DNA of 5,084 bases from Bacteroidales bacterium (lineage in GTDB: Bacteria; Bacteroidota; Bacteroidia; Bacteroidales; PUMT01), in assembly GCA_007119075.1 (NCBI GenBank), contig SKQJ01000213.1, forward strand, positions 1 to 5,084, given 5' to 3'. Position 1 is the stretch's first letter, and each line of letters begins with the position of its first letter. A program made the translations under genes and the position numbers. Below the pieces are notes generated by a model. The model did no database searches and had not been told where the DNA came from. It was given only the letters and a program-made list of their open reading frames with translations. This document shows positions 4,753 to 5,084 of the stretch, piece after piece.

Positions 4753-5084
4753 ATGGACGCTTCATTCCTGGATTCAAACCTGTTTAATTACGTGATCCTC
4801 CCTTTTTTGATTTTTCTGTCACGTGTTGTGGATGTTACTTTCGGCACTTTACGGATAATCCTTGTTTCGAAAGGAAACAAATACATTGCACCCGCACTGG
4901 GTTTTTTTGAGGTGCTTATCTGGCTGCTAGCCATTTCCCGTATCATGCAGAATCTGGATAATTACGTTAATTATATTGCCTATGCGGGAGGTTTCGCCGC
5001 CGGTAATTTTATAGGGATGATCCTCGAGGAAAAAATCGCCCTGGGAGTTATGATCGTAAGGGTAATCACCCAGAAACCGGCCGA
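4753..5084 (+). CDS. UPF0316 (DUF5698/DUF2179-type) integral membrane protein, N-terminal part
   Basis: An ATG at 4753 opens a frame of 110 complete codons that runs off the right edge. Three hydrophobic segments are visible, at about 11-30 (FNYVILPFLIFLSRVVDVTF), 43-63 and 72-91. They are linked by the family hallmarks DVTFGTLRIILVSKG (27-41), GFFEVLIWLLA (50-60), AYAGGFAAGNFIGM (76-89) and EEKIALG (92-98). This is the membrane half of UPF0316 proteins. In the family a soluble DUF2179 domain usually follows, and it would lie beyond the window. The molecular function is not established. Double terminators and a promoter-like box separate it from the peroxidase gene, so it is probably transcribed on its own. 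No Shine-Dalgarno sequence is seen, and no other in-frame ATG lies close upstream. Confidence 0.88.
   Translation, partial: MDASFLDSNLFNYVILPFLIFLSRVVDVTFGTLRIILVSKGNKYIAPALGFFEVLIWLLAISRIMQNLDNYVNYIAYAGGFAAGNFIGMILEEKIALGVMIVRVITQKPA

Overview
The window most likely comes from the chromosome of a member of the Bacteroidota. The evidence is the protein families and their arrangement, the lack of clear Shine-Dalgarno sequences, one good TAnnTTTG promoter box, and GC-rich genes separated by AT-rich intergenic DNA. The phylum is inferred from recognition of the families, not from a search. No rRNA, tRNA, CRISPR array, insertion sequence or attachment site was seen.

Region 1 (1-2710) looks like a complete control-plus-effector unit for damage-induced, error-prone DNA synthesis. 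On the minus strand lie a Y-family DNA polymerase (dinB, 464-1645) and, just downstream, the first 120 codons of a DNA polymerase III alpha subunit (dnaE, 360 to the left edge). The PHP metal site of this alpha subunit has lost its histidines. Divergent from them is a 273-residue regulator (1889-2710) that joins an XRE-type helix-turn-helix to an S24/LexA-type self-cleaving domain. It carries an Ala-Gly cleavage site and a Ser-Lys dyad at LexA-like spacing. The shared intergenic region holds two tandem GACT-N7-AGT palindromes, the obvious candidate operators, and then a roughly 110-base leader able to fold. The arrangement resembles the lexA-imuA-imuB-dnaE2 mutasome of other phyla, with an XRE-S24 protein in the LexA role and a Y-family polymerase with an intact active site in place of ImuB. 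The dinB 3' end carries an imperfect tandem duplication of its own tail, the second copy lying out of frame after the stop.

Region 2 (2711-3718) holds a minus-strand pair, acyP (acylphosphatase) followed 10 bases later by thpR (RNA 2',3'-cyclic phosphodiesterase). It converges on the regulator gene, whose last codons and stop lie in or beside a very stable GC-rich hairpin. On the minus strand that hairpin is followed by a T-rich tract.

Region 3 (3719-5084) is on the plus strand: an exported glutathione peroxidase family protein (3872-4420), two consecutive intrinsic terminators, a further long hairpin, a promoter-like box, and the first 110 codons of a UPF0316 (DUF5698/DUF2179-type) membrane protein running off the right edge.

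The most notable content is the repressor-operator-polymerase cassette in region 1. Its component families are known. The details worth testing are the operator pair, the leader RNA, the 3' duplication and the UmuC-like tail of the polymerase.
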